64,000 nucleotides of DNA from Neglectibacter timonensis (GCF_900048895.1 NZ_LT160640.1:310001-374000), one strand, 5' to 3'; numbered from the stretch's first letter, positions 34,789 through 43,890 are shown. A program made the numbers and translations. Notes: generated by a model from the sequence alone, not told the origin.

Positions 34789-34926
34789 ATGAGTCCTGAA
34801 ACCGTGCAGAATATAATGGAAGCTCTGGGAATCATGGGTAAGGGTATGTTGGGTATTTTTGTTGTGATCGGCGTGATTGCCCTGATAGTCTATGCCCTTA
34901 CAAAGCTGAGCTCCAGTAAAAATTGA
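34789..34926 (+). CDS. OadG-related small membrane subunit (45 residues)
   Basis: A very short gene: ATG 34789, preceded by GGGAAAGGAAGAG, to TGA at 34924-34926. The product is MSPETVQNIMEALGIMGKG, then one membrane helix (MLGIFVVIGVIALIVYAL) and a short TKLSSSKN tail. Position, a single helix and the GMLGIF start of the helix resemble the gamma subunit of Na+-pumping decarboxylases, which assembles and stabilises the beta subunit. OadG is usually 80 or more residues with a metal-binding tail; that tail is missing here. It is cotranscribed with the OadB gene. Confidence 0.8.
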   Translation: MSPETVQNIMEALGIMGKGMLGIFVVIGVIALIVYALTKLSSSKN

Positions 34927-34959
34927 CGAAGAGATCTTGATAGAGTTCCAAAAGATAAT

Positions 34960-35011
34960 GGGAAGGGTCCGCCATAAAATGCAGTTTAAGCATTTTCAGC
35001 GGGCCCTTCCC
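34960..35011. terminator. Long bipartite hairpin between convergent genes
   Basis: Outer stem GGGAAGGGTCCGC / GCGGGCCCTTCCC (13 bp, one G-T) and inner stem AAAATGC / GCATTTT. No real T run follows on the plus strand; on the minus strand a mixed ATTATCTTTT follows. It probably ends the OadB operon and possibly ytaF, with modest efficiency or by RNA processing. Confidence 0.6.
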
Positions 35012-35058
35012 ACATCATGTAAAATTTTGTGTCCTATTTACTATGTGGGGGCCGGCTG

Positions 35059-35700
35059 CTAAAAGAGCTTCAGAAAGGCCATACCCAAAAGCAGCGCTCC
35101 ACTGAGCCAGGAGATGTTGAAGGGCAGCTTTTTAGCCAGACGATTCCCCAATTTGCTGCCCAGCAGTACCGCCAGGGTTTCAGTGATCAGGGAACAGAGG
35201 AATACTGCCAGGATGTTTAAGTTTCCCAACGCCGCGCCGAACCCTACGGCCATACCGTCCAGGGAAAGTGCGACGGCCAGAGAGGCGGCTTCTCCCGGCG
35301 AAATTGTTTTAGAATGGTCACGGTCTGCTTTCTCAGGATCCGCATAAAGGCTCAGCACAAAACGAAAGTTTAGCAGGCTGAAATGGATTTGCTTTTCCAG
35401 ATTGTTGTGCTTTCGAATGATTGATTTGGTCAGGCTGTCGAGTAGTTTGACAAGCCCCAGAATAAAAAGCAGCACGAAACAGATGGCGGTGGTGAGGCTT
35501 TGTGGAATCAGTCCGCGTATCAGGGAACCGGCCAACATGGAGACCCCCACTACGCTGCTGCAGATCACATTGATGATTTGGGCGGACAGGAGAGGGATAC
35601 GGATTTTATTGCTGCCGTAGGCAAAGCTTGCCACAAATGCATCCATGGAGAGGGCCGCCGCCAGAACGGCCGCCTCCAGCAGGGAAAAAAGAAAATTCAC
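35059..35700 (-). CDS. ytaF: Sporulation membrane protein YtaF (MntP/DUF204 family)
   Basis: 213 residues, six helices, a duplicated MntP-type fold. The repeats are AAALSMDAFVASFAYG near the N-terminus and AVALSLDGMAVGFGAAL in the second half, each with the Asp of the transport site. The loop YADPEKADRDHSKTISPGEA is the D-P-x-x-A-D-x-D-x-S pattern I associate with YtaF rather than with MntP manganese exporters. Start GTG 35700 with GAGGG seven bases upstream. A CATAnnnTA-type promoter is present. MntP-like Mn2+ export is the alternative reading. Confidence 0.82.
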   Translation of the reverse strand: MNFLFSLLEAAVLAAALSMDAFVASFAYGSNKIRIPLLSAQIINVICSSVVGVSMLAGSLIRGLIPQSLTTAICFVLLFILGLVKLLDSLTKSIIRKHNNLEKQIHFSLLNFRFVLSLYADPEKADRDHSKTISPGEAASLAVALSLDGMAVGFGAALGNLNILAVFLCSLITETLAVLLGSKLGNRLAKKLPFNISWLSGALLLGMAFLKLF

Positions 35701-35737
35701 TGGCCAGCCCTCGCTTTGGTAAAATTTGTCTTCTCAG

Positions 35738-35765
35738 TATCCTATGAAAAGGAGGGGGTTGACGT
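35738..35765 (-). promoter_or_regulatory. Candidate mother-cell (sigma-K/E) promoter of ytaF
   Basis: On the minus strand the -10 box CATAGGATA (35746-35738) fits CATAnnnTA, with AC 17 bases upstream (35765-35764) as in sigma-K promoters. RNA would start about 30 bases before the GTG. The boxes are short, so chance cannot be excluded. Confidence 0.38.
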
Positions 35766-35807
35766 GACAAGGATTTTATGGAGCGGCGCGGGCGGCGAGA
35801 AATGAAA

Positions 35808-35840
35808 CAGGCGTACGGAAACCCGGTTCCCGTACGCCTG
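35808..35840 (-). terminator. Terminator of the alcohol-dehydrogenase operon
   Basis: A perfect 11-bp stem CAGGCGTACGG / CCGTACGCCTG, 16 bases past the stop at 35857; the minus-strand RNA continues TTTCATTTC. Confidence 0.82.
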
Positions 35841-35856
35841 AATTACTTTTAAAACA

Positions 35857-37035
35857 TCAGCCTCTGGCATTTCGGTAGATTGCTGCCATGTCCTCCTGGT
35901 TAAGCGTCTTGAAAGCGCCGATCGTACGGCCGCCGAAAGCGCATTTTGCTGCCAGCTCTTCAATCTGCTCCTCTGTGAGTGCAACACCCAACTCCCGGAT
36001 GGTGGTGGGCATATCGATGGAGCGATAGAATTCTTCCATGGCTTCAATGCCCAAGAGAGCGGTCTCTCTGGCGTTTCCATGGCATTCAATATCGAAAATG
36101 CGGCTGGCAAACTGGGCAAAACGTTCCGGTTTGTCATGAAAGACATAGCGGGCCCAACTGCCCCATACAGCTGCCAGGCCGGCGCCGTGCGCCACATCGA
36201 ACATGCCGCCCAACTCATGCTCCAGTTGGTGGGAGGCCCAATCCCCATTGGGGCCGCCGCAATTCATCAGGCTGTTGTGCGCCAAGCTTCCCGCCCACAT
36301 GATTTCGGCCCTGGCCTTGTAATTCTGTGGCTCTCCCTTTAAAATCAGAGCATTGTGCATGACGGTGCGGATCAGTGCCTCCGCCATGCCGTCGGTGAGC
36401 TCCAGCGTGTCGTCGGGAACAAAATAGCGCTCCATGGTATGCATCATGATGTCCACAGCCCCGCAGGCCGTCTGATAGGCGGGCAACGTATAGGTGAGCT
36501 CAGGGTTCATCACGGCAAATCTGCAGCGGCACAGAGGACTGTTATACCCGCGTTTAATGCCGCCCTCTTCTTTGGTGATGACGCTGGAATCGCTCATTTC
36601 ACTGCCCGCTGCGGCGATTGTCAGCACACAGCCGATGGGCAGGCAGGCTTTTGCCGTGTTTTTCCGGTCATAGAGATCCCACACGTCGAAATCGTTAGCC
36701 ATACCGTAGCCGATCGCCTTGGCAGAATCGATGACGCTGCCCCCGCCGACGGCTAAAATAAAATCTACATGTTCCTTCCGGCAGAGTTCAATTCCTTCAT
36801 AGACCAGGGAAAGCCGGGGATTGGGTACAACGCCGCCAAGAGATGTGTATGCAATGCCGGCCTCCTGCAGAGAGGTGAATACCCGGTCCAACAGGCCGCT
36901 TTTCCTGGCGCTCTGCCCACCGTAGTGAACCAGAACCTTTCTGCAGCCCTGTTCCTTTACCAGGCTGCCTACTTCCGACTCTGTGTTTTTTCCGAATATA
37001 ACTTTAGTGGGGGTGTGAAAGACAAAATTATTCAT
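35857..37035 (-). CDS. Iron-containing alcohol dehydrogenase (butanol-dehydrogenase/YqhD type)
   Basis: 392 residues, group III alcohol dehydrogenase reducing aldehydes with NAD(P)H. FHTPTKVIFGKNTE at the start and AVGGGSVIDSAKAIGYG (dinucleotide site) are typical; the metal ligands are in CGAVDIMMHTMERY (Asp, His), SHQLEHELGG and DVAHGAGLAAV (His). The DWASHQLEHELGG arrangement is that of BdhA/YqhD. It overlaps the upstream 2-hydroxyacid dehydrogenase by eight bases, so the two form an operon. The natural substrate is not predictable. Confidence 0.93.
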   Translation of the reverse strand: MNNFVFHTPTKVIFGKNTESEVGSLVKEQGCRKVLVHYGGQSARKSGLLDRVFTSLQEAGIAYTSLGGVVPNPRLSLVYEGIELCRKEHVDFILAVGGGSVIDSAKAIGYGMANDFDVWDLYDRKNTAKACLPIGCVLTIAAAGSEMSDSSVITKEEGGIKRGYNSPLCRCRFAVMNPELTYTLPAYQTACGAVDIMMHTMERYFVPDDTLELTDGMAEALIRTVMHNALILKGEPQNYKARAEIMWAGSLAHNSLMNCGGPNGDWASHQLEHELGGMFDVAHGAGLAAVWGSWARYVFHDKPERFAQFASRIFDIECHGNARETALLGIEAMEEFYRSIDMPTTIRELGVALTEEQIEELAAKCAFGGRTIGAFKTLNQEDMAAIYRNARG

Positions 37036-38008
37036 ACTGTTTTTCTCCTTTATCTCTTTTTTGCTTTACTACATTTTGAGGTACGCCGGCCAGAAAACAG
37101 CGTAAGTTTTCCGCTACAATACCAATCAGCCTTTGCCGCGCCTCCCGGGAGGACCAGGCTACATGCGGTGTGATAATACAGTTTTTAGCGGAAAGCAGCG
37201 GATGTTCCGGGGCGGGCGGCTCCTGAGAAAGGACGTCCATTCCTGCGCCGGCCAGCCGTCCTGTATTCAAGGCTTCGGCCAGATCCGCTTCTGCCACAAC
37301 GGCGCCGCGGGAAGTGTTGAGCAGAAAGGCGGAAGGCTTCATCAGAGAAAGCAGGGAGCTGTTGATAAGGCCTCTTGTTTCTTCTGTTAACGGGCAGTGG
37401 ATGGAGACTACGTCGCTTTTCTGAAACAGCTCCCTGAGAGAGACCCAGCTGCAGCCTGCGGGGGCTTCCTTCCGGGTACGGCTGCAGAGCAGCACCTTCA
37501 TGCCGAAGGCTAATCCCAATCTGGCCACAGCGCTGCCTATGGCGCCGAACCCGAATATTCCCAATGTCTTTCCGCTGAGCTCGAACATGGGGGAAAAGGC
37601 GCTTTCTTCCTCGGCGCGCTTCCATCCGCCGTCACGCACGGTTTCACTGTAATACTCCGCCCTGTTGCACAGAGCCAGAAGCAGGGAGAAAGCGTGCTGT
37701 GCCACCGTTTCTGCACAGTAGAGGGGCACATTGCATACCGTAATACCCAGCTCCTCCGCAGCGGCGATATCTATGGTGTTGTAACCGGTAGCGAGAGCAC
37801 CCAGAAACCGGAGACACGGCAGCTCTTTCAGAATAGCCCGGTCCATGATGGTACGGTTCATGATGACGGCTTCGGCGGCGCCGGCCCTCTCTCTGATGAG
37901 TTCATAGGGTGTGTCATCGTAAACGGTGAGCTTGCCCAACTCCTTTAGAGGTTCCCAGGAGATATCTCCCGGATTTGTTGTTCTGCCATCCAACACCACA
38001 ATCTGCAT
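37028..38008 (-). CDS. D-2-hydroxyacid dehydrogenase (glycerate-dehydrogenase-like)
   Basis: 326 residues. The NAD motif is LGIFGFGAIGSAVARLG (GxGxxG), with the catalytic Arg in NTSRGAVVAEADL, Glu in SQEPPAPEHPLL and His in ITPHVAW. The substrate-side segment GYNTIDIAAAEELGITVCNVP fits the glycerate/hydroxypyruvate reductase subgroup. It would reduce a 2-keto acid such as hydroxypyruvate. ATG 38008 is preferred over ATG 38014 because GGAAG is then eight bases upstream. First gene of the operon with the iron alcohol dehydrogenase; both consume reducing power. Confidence 0.88.
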   Translation of the reverse strand: MQIVVLDGRTTNPGDISWEPLKELGKLTVYDDTPYELIRERAGAAEAVIMNRTIMDRAILKELPCLRFLGALATGYNTIDIAAAEELGITVCNVPLYCAETVAQHAFSLLLALCNRAEYYSETVRDGGWKRAEEESAFSPMFELSGKTLGIFGFGAIGSAVARLGLAFGMKVLLCSRTRKEAPAGCSWVSLRELFQKSDVVSIHCPLTEETRGLINSSLLSLMKPSAFLLNTSRGAVVAEADLAEALNTGRLAGAGMDVLSQEPPAPEHPLLSAKNCIITPHVAWSSREARQRLIGIVAENLRCFLAGVPQNVVKQKRDKGEKQYE

Positions 38009-38165
38009 CGGCATTCTTCCTTTCTAAAAAGCTGGACTTTCGCGCCGGACCGATCCGGCGATAGTCTGATTATAAAGCTTGTGGACGTTCATTGCAAGCT
38101 GTCCAGGCCGGGAAATTAGACCGATAACTTCTGGTTTCGGCACAAATTGTTAGAGGATTGGCCTA

Positions 38166-38194
38166 TTGATTCTCTTTGCACTTTGTGGCATAAT
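38166..38194 (+). promoter_or_regulatory. Sigma-A promoter of the ABC exporter gene
   Basis: TTGATT (38166-38171), 17 bases, CATAAT (38189-38194), 41 bases before the chosen start. Confidence 0.6.
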
Positions 38195-38234
38195 TTTCTT
38201 AAGTGTTGTGTTTTGGAAAGGTGCGGTCAAAAAT

Positions 38235-40013
38235 ATGAAGGAAACGAAGAAACAGAAAAAGAAGGGCCTGATCGGCAGGTTCGTCCCCTATTTCAAAAAG
38301 TACAAATGGATATTGGTTTTTGATCTGTTCTGCGCGGCGCTCACCACCGTGTGTGAACTGGTGCTGCCGATGCTGGTGCGTTTTGTCACCAATGCGGGAA
38401 TCAACGACCTGGCGTCGCTGACATTGGAAATCATTCTGAAGATTGGTGTGCTCTACCTGTTCCTGCGGCTGGTGGACGCGGCAGCCAATTTTTTTATGGC
38501 CTCTATCGGCCACATTATGGGCACGAAAATTGAGACCGATATGCGTTCAGACCTGTTCCGGCATTTACAGAAGCTTTCTTTCACCTATTTCGACAATACA
38601 AAGATTGGGCAGATTATGTCCCGCATTACCTCGGACCTGTTTGATGTGACGGAATTTGCCCATCACTGCCCGGAAGAAATTTTTATTTCCGCTATAAAAA
38701 TTGTTGGATCCTTTACCATTCTTTGCGGTGTGAACGTCTGGCTGACGCTCATCGTGTTTTCCGTGGTACCCTTTATGCTGCTGGTGGCTGCTTTCTTCAA
38801 CCTGAAGATGCGGGAGCAGTTCCGCCGCCAACGCGTACAGATCGGCGAGATCAACGCCCAGGTGGAAGACAGTCTTCTGGGGGTCCGGGTAGTCAAATCC
38901 TTTGCCAACGAGGATTTGGAGACGGAAAAGTTCGAGCGCGGCAATGAAACCTTTTTCGACATCAAAAAGAAGAGTTATCTCTATATGGGCGGCTTTGACG
39001 CCTCTAACCGGATGTTCGACGGCTTGATGAATATATTGGTGCTGGTTGTGGGCGCCGTATTTATGATAAACGGGCAGATTCAGCCGGCGGATCTGGTGGC
39101 TTACATGATGTATGTGGGCACTTTGATCAGCTCTGTGCGGCAACTGGTGCAGTTTGCAGAGCAGTTTCAGCGCGGTATGACCGGCATCGAGCGTTTCTTC
39201 CAGGTTATGGATGCAGACGTGGATATCTTTGATGAGCCGGACGCCAGAGAGCTGAAGGTGAACCGTGGGGATATCAACTTCGAAAACGTAGGGTTCAGTT
39301 ACTCCGACGATGGGAAGCAAGTGCTTTCCGAAATCAATCTCTCTGTGAAAGCAGGAGAGAATGTGGCGCTTGTAGGTCCCTCCGGAGGAGGAAAAACCAC
39401 GCTGTGCAATCTGATTCCCCGGTTCTACGATGTCACGGAAGGCCGTATTCTGATCGATGGTCAGGATATCCGCAATGTCACCCTCAATTCACTTCGTTCT
39501 CAGATCGGTTTTGTGCAGCAGGATGTGTACCTGTTCTCCGGTACCGTGTTCCAGAATATTGAATACGGCAGGCCCGGCGCCAGCAGGGAAGAGGTGGTAG
39601 AGGCCGCGAAACAGGCGGGCGCCCATGAATTTATTATGGGGCTGCTCAATGGGTATGATACTTATGTGGGAGAACGCGGCGTAAAGCTTTCAGGTGGCCA
39701 GAAACAGCGCATCAGTATTGCCCGTGCATTTTTGAAGAATCCGCCTATTATGATTCTGGATGAGGCAACATCTGCGTTGGACAACGAAAGTGAAAAGATC
39801 GTGCAGGCGTCTTTGGAAAAACTTTCCAAAGGGCGCACTACCTTTACCATCGCCCACCGTCTCACTACCATAAAGAACGCCACAGTTATTTTGGTGCTGA
39901 CGCACAGGGGAATTGAAGAAAAAGGAACTCATCAGGAACTGATGGCCAAAAAGGGAATTTATTACCATCTTTATAACAGCTATGCAGACGACAGGGTTGT
40001 TGACAATGCCTGA
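38235..40013 (+). CDS. ABC transporter, fused permease/ATPase (MsbA/LmrA-type half-exporter)
   Basis: 592 residues. Six membrane helices in residues about 20-300, then a nucleotide-binding domain: Walker A GPSGGGKTTL, Q-loop QQDVYLFSGT, signature KLSGGQKQR, Walker B MILDEATSALD and switch His in IAHRLTTI. It works as a homodimer exporting lipids, peptides or drugs; the substrate is unknown. ATG 38235 follows GGAAAGGTG; an upstream frame from 38166 would overlap the promoter. The last residues (AHRLTTIKNATVILVLTHRG) keep the D-loop region complete. murD follows 30 bases later. Confidence 0.93.
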   Translation: MKETKKQKKKGLIGRFVPYFKKYKWILVFDLFCAALTTVCELVLPMLVRFVTNAGINDLASLTLEIILKIGVLYLFLRLVDAAANFFMASIGHIMGTKIETDMRSDLFRHLQKLSFTYFDNTKIGQIMSRITSDLFDVTEFAHHCPEEIFISAIKIVGSFTILCGVNVWLTLIVFSVVPFMLLVAAFFNLKMREQFRRQRVQIGEINAQVEDSLLGVRVVKSFANEDLETEKFERGNETFFDIKKKSYLYMGGFDASNRMFDGLMNILVLVVGAVFMINGQIQPADLVAYMMYVGTLISSVRQLVQFAEQFQRGMTGIERFFQVMDADVDIFDEPDARELKVNRGDINFENVGFSYSDDGKQVLSEINLSVKAGENVALVGPSGGGKTTLCNLIPRFYDVTEGRILIDGQDIRNVTLNSLRSQIGFVQQDVYLFSGTVFQNIEYGRPGASREEVVEAAKQAGAHEFIMGLLNGYDTYVGERGVKLSGGQKQRISIARAFLKNPPIMILDEATSALDNESEKIVQASLEKLSKGRTTFTIAHRLTTIKNATVILVLTHRGIEEKGTHQELMAKKGIYYHLYNSYADDRVVDNA

Positions 40014-40043
40014 CGATTTTCTCATGGACAGGAGTGCTTAGAG

Positions 40044-41417
40044 TTGAATAAAGATCATTTTTTTCAGTATCTTTCCGGGAAAACGGTGACCTTCTGCGGC
40101 ATAGGAAGAAGCCACATGCCACTCATGGAGCTGTTTCAAAAAAAAGGAGCGCTGGTATCCGCCAGGGATAAGCGCAGTTTTGAGGAGCTGGGGGAAAACG
40201 GGGAGAAGCTGAAAGCGCTTGGGATCAAGCTGATTCTGGGGGAAGGTTATCTGGATCATTTGGAGGAGAATCTCATTTTTCGGACGCCGGGTATGCGGTA
40301 CACTCTGCCGGAACTTGCCGAAGCGCGCAAGCGCGGCAGCGCGGTGACCAGTGAGATGGAGGTGTTTTTTGAGCTTTGTCCCTGCAAAATATATGGGGTG
40401 ACGGGCAGTGATGGAAAGACCACCACCACCACCATAATAGCAGAGTTTTTGAAAGCCCAGGGGAAACAAGTGCATTTGGGAGGAAATATCGGGAAGCCTC
40501 TTCTGCCGGAAATAGAATCGATTCAGGAGACGGACTGCGCCGTAGTGGAGCTTTCCAGCTTTCAGCTTATTTCCATGAGGGAAAGCCCCAATGTGGCGGT
40601 TGTAACCAATCTCACCCCCAATCACCTGGATATGCATAAGGATATGCAGGAATATATCGACGCCAAGAAAAATATTTTTCTGCATCAAAATGCTTTTTCC
40701 CGTACTGTGCTCAATGCAGACAATGCGATTACAGCAGATTTTGCGCCGGAAACCCGCGGAGATACGTGGCTCTTCAGCAGACGGGAAAATTTGCGGCGCG
40801 GCGTCTGGTGTGACGGAGAGAAAATTTATGTAAACGGGGAAGAGGCGCTTGCCGTCAGGGACATTAAGCTTCCCGGCTGGCATATCGTGGAGGATTATAT
40901 GGCCGCCATCGGTGCGGTGTGGGGTGAGGTGTCTCCTGAGAATATCCGGAAAGTAGCCGCTGAGTTCGGCGGTGTGGAGCATCGGACGGAGTTGGTTCGT
41001 GAGTTTGAGGGTGTGAAATATTATAACGATTCTATTGCCAGTTCCCCCACACGTACGATTTCAGGCACGCTTTCTCTCTTTGACAAAAAAATAATCCTCA
41101 TCTGCGGGGGTTATGATAAACAGATTCCTTATGATCCCCTTGGCCCGGTGATATGCGACAGGGTTAAAACTCTGGTCGTTATGGGTAGCACCGGCCCGAA
41201 GATTGAAGAAGCGGTGCGCAATGCGCCGGGATATCAGGAGGGAAGTCCCAAAATTCTTAGAGTGAAGAATATGGAAGAGGCGGTTGACGCCGCCCGCAGC
41301 GAGGCACAGGCTGGAGATGTGGTATCCCTGTCGCCGGCTTCTGCGGCCTTTGATTTGTACCCGAATTTCGAGGTGCGGGGAAGACATTTTAAGGAGCTCG
41401 TAAACGAACTCCGGTAA
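40044..41417 (+). CDS. murD: UDP-N-acetylmuramoyl-L-alanine:D-glutamate ligase
   Basis: 457 residues, Mur ligase adding D-Glu to UDP-MurNAc-L-Ala. The ATP motif is GVTGSDGKTTTTTII near residue 115; NLTPNHLDMHKDMQEY and GGVEHRTELVREFEGVKYYNDSIASSP read in order are characteristic of MurD. SLSPASAAFDLYPNFEVRG closes the third domain. TTG 40044 start with AGGAGTGCTTAGAG upstream. It lies outside a dcw cluster, between an ABC exporter and rnr. Confidence 0.95.
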   Translation: MNKDHFFQYLSGKTVTFCGIGRSHMPLMELFQKKGALVSARDKRSFEELGENGEKLKALGIKLILGEGYLDHLEENLIFRTPGMRYTLPELAEARKRGSAVTSEMEVFFELCPCKIYGVTGSDGKTTTTTIIAEFLKAQGKQVHLGGNIGKPLLPEIESIQETDCAVVELSSFQLISMRESPNVAVVTNLTPNHLDMHKDMQEYIDAKKNIFLHQNAFSRTVLNADNAITADFAPETRGDTWLFSRRENLRRGVWCDGEKIYVNGEEALAVRDIKLPGWHIVEDYMAAIGAVWGEVSPENIRKVAAEFGGVEHRTELVREFEGVKYYNDSIASSPTRTISGTLSLFDKKIILICGGYDKQIPYDPLGPVICDRVKTLVVMGSTGPKIEEAVRNAPGYQEGSPKILRVKNMEEAVDAARSEAQAGDVVSLSPASAAFDLYPNFEVRGRHFKELVNELR

Positions 41418-41447
41418 CACGGGGGATTCCCCGGGAAAGCAGAGAGA

Positions 41448-43664
41448 ATGGAACGAAAAAAACAAGGAAATTACAGAGAAAACAAAAATACCGGCCATAA
41501 AGGGGCCCGCCCGGCAGCAGGGGGCGTCAGACAGCGTCCTGCTGCAAGAGATGTTCATACACCGGAGCAGAAGTTGATTCTGACTGCGCTGCGGCGCTGC
41601 GGTGGTGGGGACGGCGTTCCCTCCCGCGCCTTGATGCGCGAGGCGGGGGTTATGAACAAAAATGCTTTTTATGAGGCGCTTAGATCGCTGAAAGAGGCCG
41701 GAGAGGTGAAGGTGGACAAGGACCATTGGGTTACTTTGGTTCCGGACAGCGGCGATATAGAGGCACAGCTTGTTTCTCTTTCGGAAAAGTTTGGTTTTGC
41801 CCGCCCGAAAAACGGCACTGGAGATATCTTTATTCCCGGTAGTGCCTTGAAGGGCGCTTTTGTGGGAGATGAGCTGGTGCTGTCAGATATCCAGCAGCGG
41901 GAAAAGGGCCCCAGCGGCCGGGTTAAGCGGATTGTTGCCCGCGCATCCGGTTCTGTGACTGGAACTGTTCATCTGGATCCAGGCGGAGCCAGAGTCACTC
42001 CTGACGGCCCGGTACGCTATGATCTGAAGGTACGGCCGGCTGATCTCAATGGAGCCAGGGATGGAGACAAGGTGCTGATCCGGCCCCAGGCGGACGGCAG
42101 AGGCGATTGGGTCTTCGCTGAAGTAAAATCCGTATTCGGCAGCGGCAGCAGTGCCAGAGTGTGTTCTGACGCCATCATCGAGCGCTGCGGGATTCCCAAG
42201 GAATTTCCACCGGAGGTGATGGCGGAGGCAGAGCAGGTATCCCGTGCTGCGATTACGGAAGCGGATTTTCGGGAACGGCTGGATCTGCGTGAGGAACCGG
42301 TGTTCACCATCGACAGCGCCGACGCAAAGGATCTCGATGATGCCATTTCCGTCCGTAAGACTCGGGCAGGCTACAAGCTGGGCGTGCATATTGCAGACGT
42401 ATCCCACTATGTGAAGGCGGGCGGTGCCATTGACCGGGAGGCGTTTCGCAGAGGCACCTCCGTATACTTTGCAGACCGCGTGATTCCCATGCTGCCGGAG
42501 GCTCTTTCCAACGGGGTATGCTCCCTGAACGCAGGAACTGAGAAGCTGGCGTTCTCCGCTCTTCTTTCCTTTGACCGGGAAGGCAATATGACCGGATATG
42601 AGTTTCATAAGTCAGTGATCAACTCAAAAGTGCGGGGCGTCTACCGGGAGGTCAATGAAATATTGGCAGGCACTGCTTCCAAGGACTTGCTGAAAAAATA
42701 TGCACCGGTGAAAACCAGTTTGAAAAATGCCAAGGAGCTGGCGGACCTTTTGAAGAAAAAGGCTGTGGAGCGGGGCGAGATGGAACTGGAAAGCGGCGAG
42801 ACCAAATTTGTGCTGGACGAAAAGGGAGTCTGTATCGATATTCTTCCCAGAACAACGGGGGAATCAGAGGCCCTGATCGAGCAGATGATGATTGCGGCCA
42901 ATATCGCAGCGGCTAAGGTGGCCCAAGAGGCGGAAATTCCGTTTTTATACCGCACTCATGAAAAGCCCCAGCCAGACCGGGTAATTGAGCTGTGCGATTT
43001 GCTGGACCGCCTGGGAGTTCCCTGCGGCGAACTGAAAAAAGGAAATCCCACTGCAAAGGACTTTGCAGCGGTGCTCAACCGGGCAAAAGGAACGCCAAAA
43101 GAGGCGCTGGTTTCCCAGCGTATCCTGCGTACTATGGAGAAGGCGCGTTATTCTGACCGGGAAGTAGGACATTTTGGACTGGCTCTTCCCGATTACAGCC
43201 ACTACACTTCTCCTATCCGCCGATATCCCGATACCTCGATCCACCGGATCCTGACCGATCTGGTCAGCGGTTCGGACCCTGCGGAGATAGCGCACCGTTA
43301 TGCGGCGTTTGCTGCGGAGTCTGCAGAGGAATCCTCCAAGAACGAGGTGCGGGCAGTCACAGGGGAACGGGCGGCTGAGGATTGTTACATGGCGGAATAT
43401 ATGTGCGCTCACTTAGGGGAGCGCCATGTGGGGATTATCAGCGGCGCAACACCCCGCGGCATCTTTGTAAAACTCCCCAATAACGCTGAGGGCTTTGTCA
43501 GCCTCAATGATTTTCCGGATTGTGATTTTGAGTTTGATGGAGAAATCACACACATGGACCGGCGCTCAGGTCTGACCCTGACCGTAGGAGAAGAGCTTGG
43601 GATCATTGTAGCCGCTGCAGATGTGGCTACCGGCCGCATCGATTTCGTACCTCAGGAGGCATAG
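41448..43664 (+). CDS. rnr: Ribonuclease R
   Basis: 738 residues, 3'-5' exoribonuclease that digests structured RNA. A basic, low-complexity N-terminus (about 40 residues) leads into a winged-helix domain, cold-shock domains, the RNB catalytic domain (residues about 265-590; FTIDSADAKDLDDAISV with the metal Asp cluster, and HYTSPIRRYPD) and a C-terminal S1 domain (residues about 645-735; GIISGATPRGIFVKLPN). It is 31 bases after murD; smpB or secG, common neighbours, are not here. Confidence 0.96.
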   Translation: MERKKQGNYRENKNTGHKGARPAAGGVRQRPAARDVHTPEQKLILTALRRCGGGDGVPSRALMREAGVMNKNAFYEALRSLKEAGEVKVDKDHWVTLVPDSGDIEAQLVSLSEKFGFARPKNGTGDIFIPGSALKGAFVGDELVLSDIQQREKGPSGRVKRIVARASGSVTGTVHLDPGGARVTPDGPVRYDLKVRPADLNGARDGDKVLIRPQADGRGDWVFAEVKSVFGSGSSARVCSDAIIERCGIPKEFPPEVMAEAEQVSRAAITEADFRERLDLREEPVFTIDSADAKDLDDAISVRKTRAGYKLGVHIADVSHYVKAGGAIDREAFRRGTSVYFADRVIPMLPEALSNGVCSLNAGTEKLAFSALLSFDREGNMTGYEFHKSVINSKVRGVYREVNEILAGTASKDLLKKYAPVKTSLKNAKELADLLKKKAVERGEMELESGETKFVLDEKGVCIDILPRTTGESEALIEQMMIAANIAAAKVAQEAEIPFLYRTHEKPQPDRVIELCDLLDRLGVPCGELKKGNPTAKDFAAVLNRAKGTPKEALVSQRILRTMEKARYSDREVGHFGLALPDYSHYTSPIRRYPDTSIHRILTDLVSGSDPAEIAHRYAAFAAESAEESSKNEVRAVTGERAAEDCYMAEYMCAHLGERHVGIISGATPRGIFVKLPNNAEGFVSLNDFPDCDFEFDGEITHMDRRSGLTLTVGEELGIIVAAADVATGRIDFVPQEA

Positions 43665-43716
43665 AGTTCGTCCCCTTTTCATAGGTATGATCAAAAGGAG
43701 AAGGGGACGTGACTTC

Positions 43717-43890
43717 ATGAAAGGCTTTTTATTCTCTGCAGTTCTGGGCTTTGTGGCAATGGCGCTGGTCAATCTCTGCGGCCCGTATACAGGTGTGTTT
43801 CTGCCGGTGAGCCGGCTGAGTGTGCTGGTTTCCGGGGTATTGGGAATTCCCGGCGTCACTCTGATGCTCCTGCTCAATGCTATTTTATAA
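43717..43890 (+). CDS. BofA-like small membrane protein (pro-sigma-K processing inhibitor family)
   Basis: 57 residues, two hydrophobic helices: residues about 3-17 and 30-56. The second half, LPVSRLSVLVSGVLGIPGVTLMLLLNAIL, has the LPVN..T.LxxGxLGIPGV pattern of BofA, which holds the SpoIVFB protease inactive in the outer forespore membrane until sigma-K is needed. It is shorter than Bacillus BofA (87). ATG 43717 has AAGGGG ten bases upstream. It directly follows rnr. Function in this organism is inferred from the family. Confidence 0.78.
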   Translation: MKGFLFSAVLGFVAMALVNLCGPYTGVFLPVSRLSVLVSGVLGIPGVTLMLLLNAIL

